Shown: positions 1 through 24,040, counted from the stretch's first letter. The stretch: 64,000 bases of DNA from Megaustenia siamemsis (GCA_032433765.1 JAVIAB010000047.1:18140011-18204010); one strand, 5' to 3'. Notes: generated by a model from the sequence alone, not told the origin. Numbers and translations are program-made.

Positions 1-12521
<12,521 letters not shown>

Positions 12522-13058
12522 TTTATGTTGCAAATGTTTGTACAGTAAACTTCCCTTGCTCTGTGGATGGTCTACAGTAACTAGATCAACTGTCGATGAC
12601 AGTTTTCTAAATTCTTGAAATTACAACCCTTTTATGCTGAGACAGTCACAAGAATCAACCAATGAGACACAAGATACAAATCACAAACAATTAAAATAAT
12701 TTAGATTATATATATATCTATTTTTTAAAGATGGTATTTATTTACCTATTTTAACATCCGTGAACAAAGATATGATGTGACCTTGGTTACTATATGCTAT
12801 CCTTATCACCAACTCTAGCACTAATTGACCATTGGTCACAACTTACTATCTGTGTCGTAGAAGCGCAAAGGCGTTTATAGACACATTTATATTTATTACA
12901 TTTATAATAAAAGTGTTTCTTTCATTTCTTAGTTGGTCGGTAGCTTTCAATGGGTGAATGAAAGCATGACATTTAAGAAGAATGTTCTGAAAGACAGAAG
13001 ATTGAGTGAAACTCTAACACTGACAGAATTTAGTTATGTGAAAGTACATCCGTAACGT
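12522..13058. other. 5' flank of IgSF gene 1
   Basis: Contains a TATA-like box (12629-12636). No other gene. AT-rich sequence, with TATATATA at 12709. Confidence 0.3.
12629..12636 (-). promoter_or_regulatory. TATA-like box of IgSF gene 1
   Basis: CATAAAAG lies about 110 bp upstream of the gene 1 ATG on the same strand, a plausible distance for a TATA box plus short 5' UTR. This is motif evidence only. Confidence 0.3.
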
Positions 13059-13540
13059 TACATTCTGGAAGTTCATCATCATCATCGCCTATGCTACCTA
13101 TTCTTCTATAAATCCACATTTCAAAGGCTTCAATTTTCTGTTCTGTTTTCTTGTCGAATGTCCAGGTTTCTGTACTATATAGAAATATTGACAAGATATA
13201 CCATTTTGCAATTCTTAGTTTCAGCCCTTTTGATATTTGTTTTGTTGTTAGTATATTTTTCATGGCATTAAAATTACTTTTTGCCATACCTATTCTTTTG
13301 TTTATTTCAGTTTTGCATTTTCCATCATTGCTTATAGTATGTCCAAGGTAGTTGTAGCTCTGGAATGTCTCCACATGTATTCCCTCAACTGTGATATTTA
13401 ATTGTAGGTCTTGAGAATTTTCTTTGTTTATGATCATAGTTTTAGTCTTTTTGATATTCATTTCTAGTCGATATTGTTTGCTTGTTATGTTTATCACATT
13501 AAGCAATTGTTGTAGGTTTTGGAAATTACTCAAGGAAATA
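13058..13540 (-). mobile_element. LINE-A, post-RT region
   Basis: A 167-codon minus-strand frame holds KKTKTMIINKEN, YNYLGHTISNDGKCKTEINK, TETWTFDKKTEQKIEAFEMW and IYRRIGSIG. The LINE stops abruptly there and continues as GATGATGATGATG, an unusual internal break point. Confidence 0.75.
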
Positions 13541-13890
13541 AAGAAGAAGTCGCTGAGAAATGTTTCAGGGATAAAGAATTACAACACTTCCACGCCCATA
13601 GCAGTACTACATTTCAATAAACAACTTGTCAGTAGTGGAAACCGTGGCGTTCATTCTTCTTTGACCATAACACAGTTTGTAGGGAAGACCTTTTATTTTT
13701 CTTATATTTTTCTCATTCTAGTTCAAAATTACTATTATTCATTATATTTGTTTAAAATACATATCTCTGTGTATATTTTGTATGTTTGTTCCTGCTGACG
13801 GCCTATTGAGCCGAAACATTTGTATAACTTGTATCGTGCATTTGTTACGTAAAGCTTCAACCATACCGTTTTTTTTTCTATATATTTTTG
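13541..13890 (+). mobile_element. Possible Penelope-like element 3' fragment
   Basis: The frame carries STPIAVLHFNKQLVSSGN, faintly like the histidine/asparagine block of Penelope GIY-YIG domains. It is followed by CTGCTGACGGCCTATTGAGC-CGAAAC and TACGTAAAGCTTCAACCATA. The same arrangement occurs at 15500-15580. Family assignment is tentative. Confidence 0.35.
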
Positions 13891-14038
13891 TTACATTTCT
13901 CCTTATCAGTAGTGCAAGCTCTGCAAGATGAGACTGAAGTTAGAAAAAAAGAACAGTTTCAGTTTCAACATATGAGTTTGAATTAATTGGAAGCGAATGA
14001 AAGTAAAACAGACAGAAGCTTATGATATTGGAGAGCCC

Positions 14039-14327
14039 ACTCTCAAATATTAGCCGCGATAGCTCAGTGGTTAGTGAACTGGACTACAAAGGACATGGGG
14101 TAGGGTTCGATCCCAACCAACGGCTTCCGGGTTCACCAAGCCTTAAATGGGTACCGGATTTTTTTCTGGGAAAGTAAAGCGGCACGGGCGTAATACCGAC
14201 CACATTACCCCAAAAATCATGTGCTGAAGGTCTGTAAAATTTATGGTCACTAACACCATATTCCCTATACGTCACTTGGCATGACGGGGGGGGGGGGGGG
14301 GCTCTTTACTTTCTTACTCTCATATAT
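14039..14327 (+). mobile_element. SINE-1 copy, full length, with near-perfect target duplication
   Basis: Head TAGCCGCGATAGCTCAGTGG, B-box GGTTCGATCCC, body, then a G18-type homopolymer and CTCTTTACTTTC. ACTCTCAAATAT at 14039-14050 and ACTCTCATATAT at 14316-14327 flank it (11 of 12 match). Confidence 0.82.
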
Positions 14328-14569
14328 TGTTTTATTAAGACATTTAATTTGCTCTGGGATCGAAGCTATTCCAATCAGTAAACTAAGGAGTTGCTAAAGC
14401 AGGATGACAAATTAGAATTTAAAATGGAGCTTCTATGGAAGAAAACCTTTGCAAGAAGGTAGCACTTTAAAATTAGCGAGAGTCGTTGTGGAAATGTGAA
14501 AATGGCAGACTGTAAATGTGTACAGGCATCAAGATGCATAGAAATGTGAAGCTGCTGTAAAGCTGATGA

Positions 14570-15135
14570 TAATCCTCATCATCAAGTACTGGGCCTGCTG
14601 GCATAGATGATCATGTCTCTCCACAACTTTCGATCTCGGGAGCTATTTATCATTTCTGTTGTTGACCTTCTGCCAAGCCATTCTCTTAAGCTGTCTGTTA
14701 ATTTTTCTCTTTGCTTCCCTCTATCTCTTCGTCCCTCAATTTTCCCAGTTGTTACAATATATTCCAGTTGTTCTCTTCTCATTACATGGCCAAAAAATGA
14801 TGATTGTTTCTTCCTAATATTGGAAATTAGCTCTCTTTTTGCTTTGACCTCTCTCAGAACATCTTCATTACTCTTCTTTGCAGTTCATGGTACTCTTAAC
14901 ATTCCTCTGTAAAAACACATTTCTACAGACTGCAGTGATTTTCTTGTCTGTTGTCCTATTGTCCATGATTCGCATCCATGTTAAGGTGGCTCTACGTAAC
15001 ATTTAAGAACTCATTTTTTGTTTCTATTGTCAAAAATGGATTGCATAGTATCTTCTTCATTTTTTGGAAAGCTGATTTTGCCTGAGCCATTGTGCTTCTC
15101 ACCTCTTTTGTACATCTTCCGTCCGAGGTTAACAA
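14570..15135 (-). mobile_element. LINE-E 3' end fragment
   Basis: The minus strand shows SNIRKKQSSFFGHVMRREQL, EYIVTTGKIEGRRDRGKQRE, the SLREWLGRRSTTEM block, and upstream QSLE-WVFL and AQAKSAFQ pieces. It ends in ATGATGA. Defective. Confidence 0.8.
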
Positions 15136-15189
15136 AGTTCAAAATAAAATGATGATAATAATGAACATTAAAAAAACTGAAAAAATGGT

Positions 15190-15403
15190 ATGGTAACAGC
15201 TTTACGTAGGTGAGAAATAAAACAAAAGTAGTATGGTAACAGCTTTACGTAGGTGAGAAATAAAACAAAAGTGGTATGGTAACAGCTTTACGTAGGTGAG
15301 AAATAAAACAAAAGTGGTATGGTAACAGCTTTACGTAGGTAAGAAATAAAACAAAAGTGGTATGGTAACAGCTTTACGTAGGTGAGAAATAAAACAAAAG
15401 TAG
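15190..15403 (+). repeat. Five 43-bp tandem repeats
   Basis: The unit is GGTATGGTAACAGCTTTACG followed by TAGGTGAGAAATAAAACAAA and AGT. Copies are nearly identical, so the array is young. It abuts the left arm of an inverted repeat. Confidence 0.9.
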
Positions 15404-15580
15404 AACGACGTTTTGGCCGCAAGGCATACAGCAGGAACAACAAACCACAACACAATACTGTGTATATCCTTATATATTTTGTGTTGTTGTTTGTTGTTTC
15501 TGCTGAAGGCTTTTTTGGGCCGAAACGTCGTTCTACTTTTGTTTTGTTTCTCACCTACGTAAAGCTGTTACTATATCCCT
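15370..15580. repeat. Imperfect inverted repeat (foldback) with Penelope-like terminal sequence
   Basis: The left arm AACAGCTTTACGTAGGTGAG...AGAACGACGTTTTGGCCGC (15367-15425) pairs with the right arm GGGCCGAAACGTCGTTCTAC...CTCACCTACGTAAAGCTGTT (15515-15570). The centre is AT-rich. The right arm matches the putative element end at 13790-13880. Confidence 0.75.
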
Positions 15581-15863
15581 TTTGCCATTTTCTAAATAAA
15601 TTTACATCGTAATTGGCAGACGCAATTTTTAAAAATTAAAAGTCACTTTGAGGATGATGACTTTTATACACACCAACACTGTAATAGAAGGATACGTTAG
15701 AAGAGAACTGAAATTATAACCTGAGAGATCGAAAAAGAGAATGATTGTGTGAAAGAGAGATTGTGTGATAGCTTCTTAATTGTTGAAAGCAAAAGCAAAC
15801 CACAAGAAATAGCAGATACTGAAGTAGTATAGATCGATGACGATGACTCGTCAAACCCTAGAC

Positions 15864-16278
15864 ATCTATAGATTTACTAAGAGCCGCGGGCAGAAAATTC
15901 CAAATTGACTGCTTCCGGTCACCCAGCCTTTACTGGGCACCGGATTTTTTTCTGGGAAAGTAAAGCGGCACGGGCGTAATACCAACCACATTACCCCAAA
16001 AATTATGTGCCGAAGGTGTGTAAAATTCATGGTCACTAACACCGTATTTCCTATTCGCCACTTGGCATGACGGGGGTACTTTACTTTTTTTTTTTTACCG
16101 ACAGAAAATAAAGTCGGAAAACACTCCAAATAGCGTGACGTTATCAGCAGTAAGAGCTGTAGACGTTTGACGTCACTCTATTCACAATCGTCCCTTCTCG
16201 CAAAGATGGAAACATCACCCTAGCTGGAGTGTTTTCGAATTCTATTTTCTGCCCGTGTGCCTTTGTAAATCTATAGAC
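15864..16278. mobile_element. Foldback/MITE-like unit holding a decayed SINE-1 and an R2 copy
   Basis: CTATAGATTTACTAAGAGCC...GGGCAGAAAAT at about 15867-15898 is repeated inverted at about 16244-16276 (ATTTTCTGCCCGTG...TAAATCTATAG). Inside are SINE-1 body sequence 15880-16095 and an R2-type segment 16125-16215. Confidence 0.5.
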
Positions 16279-16389
16279 GGCTTTGAATAAACTCATAACT
16301 ACTCAGTCACTTTCAGCAAATGATGAAACATGAGCGCACTGGGTGTTGAGTAGCTCCTTGCAAGCGCACTCTTAGCTCATAATTACGGT

Positions 16390-17405
16390 CAGTTATTCAT
16401 ATTTATAAGAACATTGATGGAAAGATCTATAGAGGTAAAGAAAGATCTATATATGTGCTTTATAGACTACACAAAAGCATTTGATAAAGTAAAGCATGTG
16501 GAAATAATCAATATGCTGGAGAAATTAAACATTGATGGCAAGGATCTGCGAATAATAGAAAACATGTACTGGCAACAAACCGCAACAATACGAATAAGCA
16601 AACAAACAGGACAATTCCAATATATCAATATCCGCGATATGCGGATGACACAGTCTTAATAGAGACAGAGAATTAACTACAAGAAATGATAGACATAATA
16701 GTAAAAGAAAGCAACAAAAGGGATCTCAGTCTGAATAGTAAGAAAACAGAAGTAATGGTCATATCAAAGAAATAATCATCACCATCATGCAACATAAAAA
16801 TTAACAGGACAAATATGAAACAAGTGTGTCAAATACTTTGGCACACTAATAACACCGGATGGAAGATGCACCACAAAAATAAAATGCAGCAAACTCGGGC
16901 CAAAATAGCATTTCAGAAAATGAAAAGTATCTTATGCAACAAATCTTTGTCAATGGAAAAGAGTTCATCGGTGTGCTATATAGAACTAATTCTGACATAT
17001 GGAAGCGAATCATGGACAGTAGACAAACAAATGAAAAGACGATTAGAGGCCACAGAGATGGGATTTCTCAGAAGAATATTGAAAGTTCTCTGGACAGCCA
17101 AAAAGACCAACGAGGAAATTCTCAAAGAAGCCAACACAAAAAGTTAGCTCCTAAACAACATCAGAAAGAAACAATCAACATTTTTCGGGCACATCATGAG
17201 AAGAGGAATGTTGAATTTCTTGGTTACAACTGGCAAAATAAAAGGAAAGAGACACCGCGAACGACAAAGAGAGAAAATACTGGATAGCTTGGTGTCATGG
17301 CAATGAAAACGGCCAACAAGTGAATTGATCCGATGCACTATAGATAGAAAATTGTGGAAGGACAGTTCACCTACGCCAATCGGTATGGCACATGATGATG
17401 ATGTT
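16390..17405 (+). mobile_element. LINE-D RT to 3' end, frameshifted
   Basis: The RT motif MCFIDYTKAFDKVKHVEIIN is at about 16455-16510, followed by IRDMRMTQS where an intact copy would carry the YADDT motif, so that catalytic block is lost or mutated. Then QAKIAFQKMKS-like, GSESWTVDKQMKRRLEATEM and MRR-MLNFLVTTG-like pieces lead to ATGATGATGATG. Several frameshifts are present. Confidence 0.8.
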
Positions 17406-17934
17406 TCATAGCCCACACTGCATTCCAATTAATGATGTACACAAAGGCATCTTTGCGGAAAGCGGTGTCAATTCTTAACATTCAATAGGTCTTCAAATAC
17501 TCACCCGCGCGTTAACGCCTACCATTCCCGCCACAGACATTAACATTATCCCATAAACTGTTTCGTAATGTATTTCTCAGACATCACAGCAATGCACAAT
17601 AAAACACCAGTGTTGTGTTAACTGTCTTCTTTAGATCCCAACATAGAGCTCTCATATGGTATCTCCCACCTTGACATGATAATCGTGAAGTCTGTTAATG
17701 GCTGCGGATTCAGGGTAATTTGTGGAGGTTTTTTTTTTCGTCCAGTGACCCTGAGGTCATTCAGCAGTGCATTGTCCTTCTACACTCAACATCAACCAAA
17801 CTAGCAAATCTATCAGCACTTTCGCGTACCGAGCCACCAAAATAAAGCAGACGTTTTAATTTTTTTTAGAATAGAACTTCCCAGAGTTTCCAAACACCGA
17901 GGACAACCTTTTGTGATCTTTCTGAGCATACTCA
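17406..17934. other. Unassigned DNA
   Basis: No gene or recognised repeat. Confidence 0.25.
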
Positions 17935-18155
17935 CCAAGTCTTCTTCTTCTACCTTTCAGCCCCCTGTGGAGCATAGGTCTTCAACAAACACTTTCCAAG
18001 CCGTTATGTTCCTTGCTATTCTTTTAAGATCATTCCATGTCTTCCATATCGTCTTCATCTCTGCTTCCACCTGTTTTCTCCAAGAAAATATTGGTCTTCC
18101 TCTTTGTCTTTTTCCTTGGGGATTCCAAAAAGGGCCTGTAGTGAAATACTCATAA
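17935..18155 (-). mobile_element. LINE-C 3' end fragment
   Basis: On the minus strand it reads GKRQRGRPIFSW-like, WKTWNDLKRIARN and a CTCCACAGGGGGCTG end, the same block as 6740-6930. Confidence 0.65.
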
Positions 18156-18369
18156 TTTCAACTCACTGAGTACTAATTACTACTAACATTTAACGTTACA
18201 AATTGAACTATTTTACATCAGACTTTATTAACATTTGTTAACATTTGAAACATTTTATTCGCAACAGATTTATTCTTCTAAAACATCACAACAACAAAAA
18301 ACAAACTATAAAGTTAACATTTATAATTGTTTACACAAGCTTGCATACTATATCATTTTCTAAATTAAC

Positions 18370-19065
18370 AAAAAAATACAAAGTTTCATCATCATTGAGT
18401 GCCATCTCCGCATCGAAGGTTGACTACCATGGAGCGCCATTCTGCTCTGTCTCTTGCTTTGATGGTGCAGGTTGACATATGCAGATTTGTCAATCTCTTA
18501 ATGTTACTCGTCCATGTTATTCTTGGTCAGCCTCTGCCTCTACTACCTTGTATTTTCCCTTCCAATATAACTTTTAGTAGACTGTTGTTTTTTTTTAACA
18601 TGCCTCAAAAATTTAATTTGTCTTCTTCTAATTGTGTTTGTAGTTCTCTTTTAATTTTTAGTTGTTTTAAGACATCATCGTTTGTTTCATTTTCTTTCCA
18701 TCCAATTCTACCTATTCTTCTATAAATCCACATTTCAAAGGTTTCAATTTTCTGTTCTGTTTTCTTGTCGAATGTCCAGGTTTCTGTACCATATACGAAT
18801 ATTGACAAGATATACCATTTTGCAATTCTTAGTTTTAGCCCAGGTGTAATTTGTTTTGATGTTAGTATACTTTTCAGGTCATTAAAATTACTTTTTTCCA
18901 TTCCTATTCTTTTGTTTATTTCAGTTTTACATTTTCCATCACTAGTTATAATATGTCCAAGGTAGTTGTAGTTCTGAACTGTCTCCATGTCTATTTCTTC
19001 AACTTTGATATTTAGTTGTAGGCTTTGAGTATTTTCTTTGGTTATGATCATAGTTTTAGTCTATT
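18370..19065 (-). mobile_element. LINE-A, post-RT region and 3' end
   Basis: A 148-codon minus frame has NYNYLGHIITSDGKCKTEIN, WTFDKKTEQKIETFEMWIYR, RIGRIGWKENETNDD. The 3' end lies at the CATCATCATT of 18387. This copy keeps the uninterrupted sequence CCAATTCTACCTATTCTTC that serves as the empty site for transposon copy 1. Confidence 0.85.
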
Positions 19066-19560
19066 AGTCTAATTCATATTTTATAAAGTGTCTCAACGAA
19101 CAAATATTGCAAAATTTCAAGGAGTATGCCTAATGTGTCACTTTTAGTTTGAAAGAACAGCCGTGCAAAATAAATAAATTTATCAAGAAGTCCAAGGTAT
19201 GAATCTAAGAAACAACCAAACATTCGCAAAACTGATAAGAAACTGTATTTTTAGGTCAAATCACTTGTTTAACATGGCCATTCTGTGAACACCTGCCTAC
19301 CAATCTAACTACATGTGTGTATATCAACAGGTGAACAATGCATGGGATGGTAACCATTTTTTGGCCAGGAATGACAGTTGTATCTATTTGAAACTTTTGT
19401 GATAAGGAAAAAGCAGGACAATCCAAAAGCCGACAAAGACTTCATTTCATCTCTTCCGTGAGAGCTCCTTTGTTTCAGTCTGCCATGGAGTAGATTGGCT
19501 ACTGACGTAGGTGTTGTTATGACGGGACCTGCTAGTAATATTGTTTTCTTATGTCTTGCA
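19066..19560. other. Unassigned DNA
   Basis: A short open frame on the minus strand (19628-19305) shows no family motif. Nothing recognised. Confidence 0.25.
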
Positions 19561-19561
19561 G

Positions 19562-19905
19562 ACATAAAAGAAAAGACGATGGTCATATGTTGGACATGTG
19601 ATGGGAAGAGATAATAACCGAATAGCAAAGCAAGCCCTCATATGGGAAACAACAGGTAAGAGAAAAAGAGGAAGACCTAGGGAGACACTGAGAAGAACAT
19701 TGATGAGAGAGACAAGAGCAGCAGGATTCGGCTCCCTCAATGAGATAGAGCTGCTTGCACAGAACAGAGACAGATGGCGAGATTTGATAAAATATCTTTA
19801 AAAGAAAACTGCTAGAACAAAAATTCAGATATGAGAAGGTGTATCTTGGTCTACGCCCTATGGGCCGGCTACGGCTCGAAAGGTCAATAGATAAATAGAG
19901 ATGTC
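19562..19905 (+). mobile_element. LINE-B 3' end fragment
   Basis: Carries RRWSYVGHVMGRDNNRIAKQ, the GKRKRGRPRETLRR block and DRWRDLIKYL, then CCTATGGGCCGGCTACGGCT and GGTCAATAGATAAATAGA. Nearly identical to 7480-7800. Confidence 0.8.
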
Positions 19906-20369
19906 TTGCAGACAGGCGAATGGGGGTGGGGGTGGATAAATAAGAGAATATAAAGAACAATGGCAGAGATGGCGTACATGCAATTTAGTAACTAAAATTA
20001 AGGATTACAGCTTTGTAGATAAAATAAAACTCAACAAACAAATGTTTCGACTTTAAATTGTCTTCAATTGGGGACAAAGTTTTGATTATGATCGTTGCTA
20101 TAATTTAAAGGTTTTTTATTTTGTAGTCGAAATGTTAGTTTGTTCAGTCTACTCCTGCATGTCGCGTTTTGAAGTCCTAAGGACCTGTCTGGTGTATCTG
20201 GTGTATCTGGTGTATCTGACGTATTTTGTCAGAATTCTCACTTTCACTGTGCATTGTTTTAACTCTGACGATTTCCTAACGTCTGCAGGTTTTTAATTTT
20301 TATTTGGCATCAAGTCTTCTCTGAAAGAGCCAACAGTTGGTTCGTTCACAGTCATCTTTAACTTTAATA
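19906..20369. other. Unassigned DNA
   Basis: TGGTGTATC is repeated three times at 20190-20217. Nothing else recognised. Confidence 0.25.
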
Positions 20370-20540
20370 AGGGATGCAGGATGACAGGGAAATCTCATAG
20401 CTATGCGAGCTATAGACGGCTGACGTCATTGTTACCAATCTCCCGTGCTCGGAAAAGCTGAAAACGTCACAACCCTTTCATCCCTTTGGTCTTTTAGACT
20501 ATATATAGATATGGTTCGGTAATGTTGCTCCGTGCAATTT
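20370..20540 (+). repeat. Dispersed repeat R2 copy with CRE-like site and TATA-like box
   Basis: CTATAGACGGCTGACGTCAT at about 20419, AAAACGTCACAACC at about 20463 and TATATATAGATATGG at about 20502. Related copies are at 16125-16215 and 46210-46330. Not assigned to a known family. Confidence 0.5.
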
Positions 20541-20579
20541 TGCACATTGTCTCTTTCCGACGATGAAAGACAAGCTTAG

Positions 20580-20906
20580 GTCATCGTCATCGTATGCCTT
20601 CTCCGCAACGAAGGTTGGCTACCATGGATCGTCATTCTACTCTGTTTCTTGCTTTGATGTTGCAGGCTGTCATAGATTGACTTGACCATCTTTTGATGTT
20701 ACTCGTCCTTGTTAGTCTTGGTCTGCCATTGCCTCTTTTACCTTGTATTTTTCCTTCCAATATTGCTTTTAGTAGGCTGTTGTGTCTTCTAACATGCCCC
20801 AAAAATTTCATTTGTCTTGCCTTAATTGTATTTAGTAGTTCTCTTTTTATTTTCAGTTGTTTTAAAACTTTATCGTTTGTTATCTTTTTGCTTCCATCCA
20901 ATTCTA
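20580..20906 (-). mobile_element. LINE-A 3' part, interrupted by Tc1-like copy 1
   Basis: The minus frame includes KVLKQLKIKRELLNTIKARQ, FLGHVRRHNSLLKA and NGRPRLTRTS. The LINE resumes at 23359 on the other side of the transposon; joined at TA it restores the sequence seen at 18700. Confidence 0.85.
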
Positions 20907-23358
20907 TTGGTCGTTTCAAATCTAAATGTTCACGATTAACATGAAATATCTCCTCTTTCCCTGCACTTACAAACTTGATTTTTTGCATCTGGCCTTGTTT
21001 TTCCAAGGTCCCACCGATTTCACAAAATTTAATGATGTAGGAAGTATGCTTCATCATGAAGCAGCACTTTCCTTTGATCTCAGTGAATTTGCGTATCTTT
21101 TTGCTCCTGGAGAAAATAATTTACCGTACATTAATGGAAATCAGCTTCTCGACATAGGCGTCTCTACACAACTTGAAAGTTGGAGGCGTTTATCAACTGT
21201 TTACTTTCTATTGTTTACTTTCTTTAAAATACTATGAGAATGTCAATGTTATAGCCTTTACAGACGGTCTAAAACAAATCAGCGTATAAACAGTTCCATT
21301 AATGAAAACTATTTAAACAATATACAACAAAGAATACATTTAAAAAAATTAATTATCCGTTGCGAGCGATAACGAGCATGACATATCAAGCAAAGTTATT
21401 GTTTATGGGTACGCATGTGACTAAAGAGTCCGATGTAAGCACGGGATCCTCTTCACTGTAAAGAGCTACATTGTTCGTTTTATGTCTTTCCATGTGACTT
21501 TCATTATTTTACGTAAACAAGACATATGAAAGTGATTTAGTTTCTTTGCATGCCTGCAGTACACATATCAAGAATCTTTACATTTTCAAAACGTTATCAA
21601 CTTTTGCTAAAGATTGATCATGCGGACATATAAAAACGTCCATTATTATTTCATTTATTCTGAATCAGAGGAGTCTAACATATTGATTACTAATCTGGGC
21701 TGAACGAACGATAGTCCATCTTTTTTCCAATAGTCATTTTCTTCTTTTAAGACATGATCTTCACATTTGCACCAAAAATCTTTGTCAATCTGTGATAGAG
21801 CAGCATATGTCAGTCCTTTTATATCGCATAGTTTAAAACTTGTATTCTCAGCTGCCACCTGCCCTTTAATTTTTGCCCAAACGAGTTCAATGGGGTTTAA
21901 TTGTGGATGATAAGGGGGCAGTCTCAAGCACGTATGACCATGCTGTTGAATGATTTTGTCTATTTGGAATACTTTGGTCTTTTGCGATTTCTTAACAAGT
22001 GACAGTAATTCAGGTTTCAAAAATCCCTCGTTAAATGGAATTCCTTCCTTTCTTAGCCAAATCTTTATAACATCTTTTGTACTGGTAGATGTAGGAATTT
22101 TGTCTTCTTCTGCCACAGCGTTGTGGTACGACGCGTTGTCCATTACCAGACAGGATGGTCTGTCTAGAATTGGAAGAAGAGTATTTTCAATCCACTCTCT
22201 AAATATATGGCCATTCATCTCGGTGTGATAGTCCCTGTTGTCAGTATAATTAGAGGTGAATATAAGTTCTGCATTTTTCACCAACCCTTCTTTTCGGCTG
22301 CCTGCATGTGCCATTATAATACGCTGTCCTTTTCCAGTGGGTACACATCTTTTAATACTTCCATCTGATAACTGCCATTCCTTTGCACTTGTGTGGTGAG
22401 AATTTATCCAAGATTCATCTAAAAATACAATATCATAACCTTGGTGACGCATTTCCCGTACTTCACGTAAATATTTACTCCTCATAGAAACTAAGTGCGG
22501 CTTCTCGCAGATGACATTTCTACCACTATCGTACTTTCTAAACGTAAAACCGATGCTTCTAACAGTTCTCCATAATGTTGTTTTCGACACAACAATGTCA
22601 TTTTCTGCTCTCAGTCGAATTTTCAGTTTTCTTAAAGTCACAGTTTCTTTGGAATCGAACATTTTACAAATTGCTCTTCTAATCACTTCCTTGTCAAAAC
22701 TATCTACTACTTCTTTCTTCCTAGCGTCCTAGTCTTGATTGAACTGGACACTCCGTTAGCTTTAAGCACTTGTTTGAAAAAGCGTTTGCTTATACCCAAT
22801 GCGTGAATAGTTCTCTTTTCTGGCTTTGAGATGCTTCGATACAGTTTTCCACGCTTAGCTTCTATGCAAAAATATGTATACACCTTTATTGCCACTGATT
22901 GCAATGTAAGGAACTTTACTTTTATACCCATTGACTAACAGATCACAAATTTAACGAAATTACCCAATAATTAGGATACGCCGTTGCACATAAATCACAA
23001 CAAAACGACAGGAAATGGGATGCACCGGATATAAAATTATAACTATGACGCGTTTTATGTGTTTTTTTAGTGCTTAAAACAGGGAAATTGGCGCGCATTA
23101 CGTTCAAGATGACAAGTCCGTGGGTGCTCACTCATATGAAGCGGTAATTCCTCCAAATATATGGTTTGACCAAAATGAGTTAAATTTGTATACTTCAAAT
23201 AAAGAATATTTAAAACTATACGTTTGTTGGTGAGGAAATGAATGTACTTCTTGGGACCAAAAAATCACAAGACCATATGCAAAATTTCAGCATTATCAAT
23301 CAATTGGTTGCAGAGATATGGAATTTTAAACACCTTCAAAATATTTTGAAACGACCAG
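20907..23358 (-). mobile_element. Tc1/mariner-like element, copy 1 (defective)
   Basis: A 2452-bp element with terminal inverted repeats YTGGTCGTTTCAAA and TA on both sides (20905-20906, 23359-23360). It is almost identical to copy 2 at 23615-26066 but inverted, and inserted in a LINE-A copy. Its transposase is frameshifted. Confidence 0.92.
21655..22931 (-). pseudogene. Transposase pseudogene, Tc1/mariner-like copy 1
   Basis: The same protein as the intact transposase at 24041-25318, in two frames: codons 1-74 at 22931-22707 and codons 83-425 at 22686-21655. One base is missing at about 22710-22713 (CTACTTC against CTACTTTC in copy 2, plus-strand sense here). Only a few amino-acid changes separate the copies (H/N, M/I, K/R), so the break is recent. 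The DDE residues are still encoded. Confidence 0.9.
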
Positions 23359-23614
23359 TACCTATTCTTCTATAAATCCACATTTTAAAGGCTTCAATTT
23401 TCTGTTCTGTTTTCTTGTCTAATGTCCATGTTTCTGTACCATACAGGAATATTGAGAAGATGTAACATTTTGCTATTCTTGGTTTCAGCCCTGTTGATAT
23501 TTGTTTTGTTGTTAGTATATTTTTCATGGCATTAAAATTACTTTTTGCCATACCTATTCTTTTGTTTATTTCAGTTTTGAATTTTCCATCACTGGTTATA
23601 GTATGTCCCAGGTA
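23359..23614 (-). mobile_element. LINE-A segment between the two transposons
   Basis: The 256-bp loop of the palindrome. The minus frame reads MAKSNFNAMKNILTTKQIST and GTETWTLDKKTEQKIEAFKM. It ends at GGTA where copy 2 starts. Confidence 0.85.
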
Positions 23615-24040
23615 TTGGTCGTTTCAAAATATTTTGAAGGTGTTTAAAATTCCATATCTCTGCAACCAATTGATTGATAATGCTGAAATTTTGCATATGG
23701 TCTTGTGATTTTTTGGTCCCAAGAAGTACATTCATTTCCTCACCAACAAACGTATAGTTTTAAATATTCTTTATTTGAAGTATACAAATTTAAGGCATTT
23801 TGGTCAAACCATATATTTGGAGGAATTACCGCTTCATATGAGTGAGCACCCACGGACTTGTCATCTTGAACGTAATGCGCGCCAATTTCCCTGTTTTAAG
23901 CACTAAAAAACACATAAAACGCGTCATAGTTATAATTTTATATCTGGTGCATCCCATTTCCTGTCGTTTTGTTGTGATTTATGTGCAACGGCGTATCCTA
24001 ATTATTGGGTAATTTCGTTAAATTTGTGATCTGTTAGTCA

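Noticed and set aside
16414..17287. Reverse-transcriptase frames as a host gene
   Set aside because: Repeated LINE sequence with frameshifts and ATG-repeat tails, seen many times in the window.
22511..22732. Opposite-strand frames over the transposase (for example 22511-22732, 24166-24462, 21950-22228)
   Set aside because: Shadows of the transposase reading frame, mirrored in both copies.
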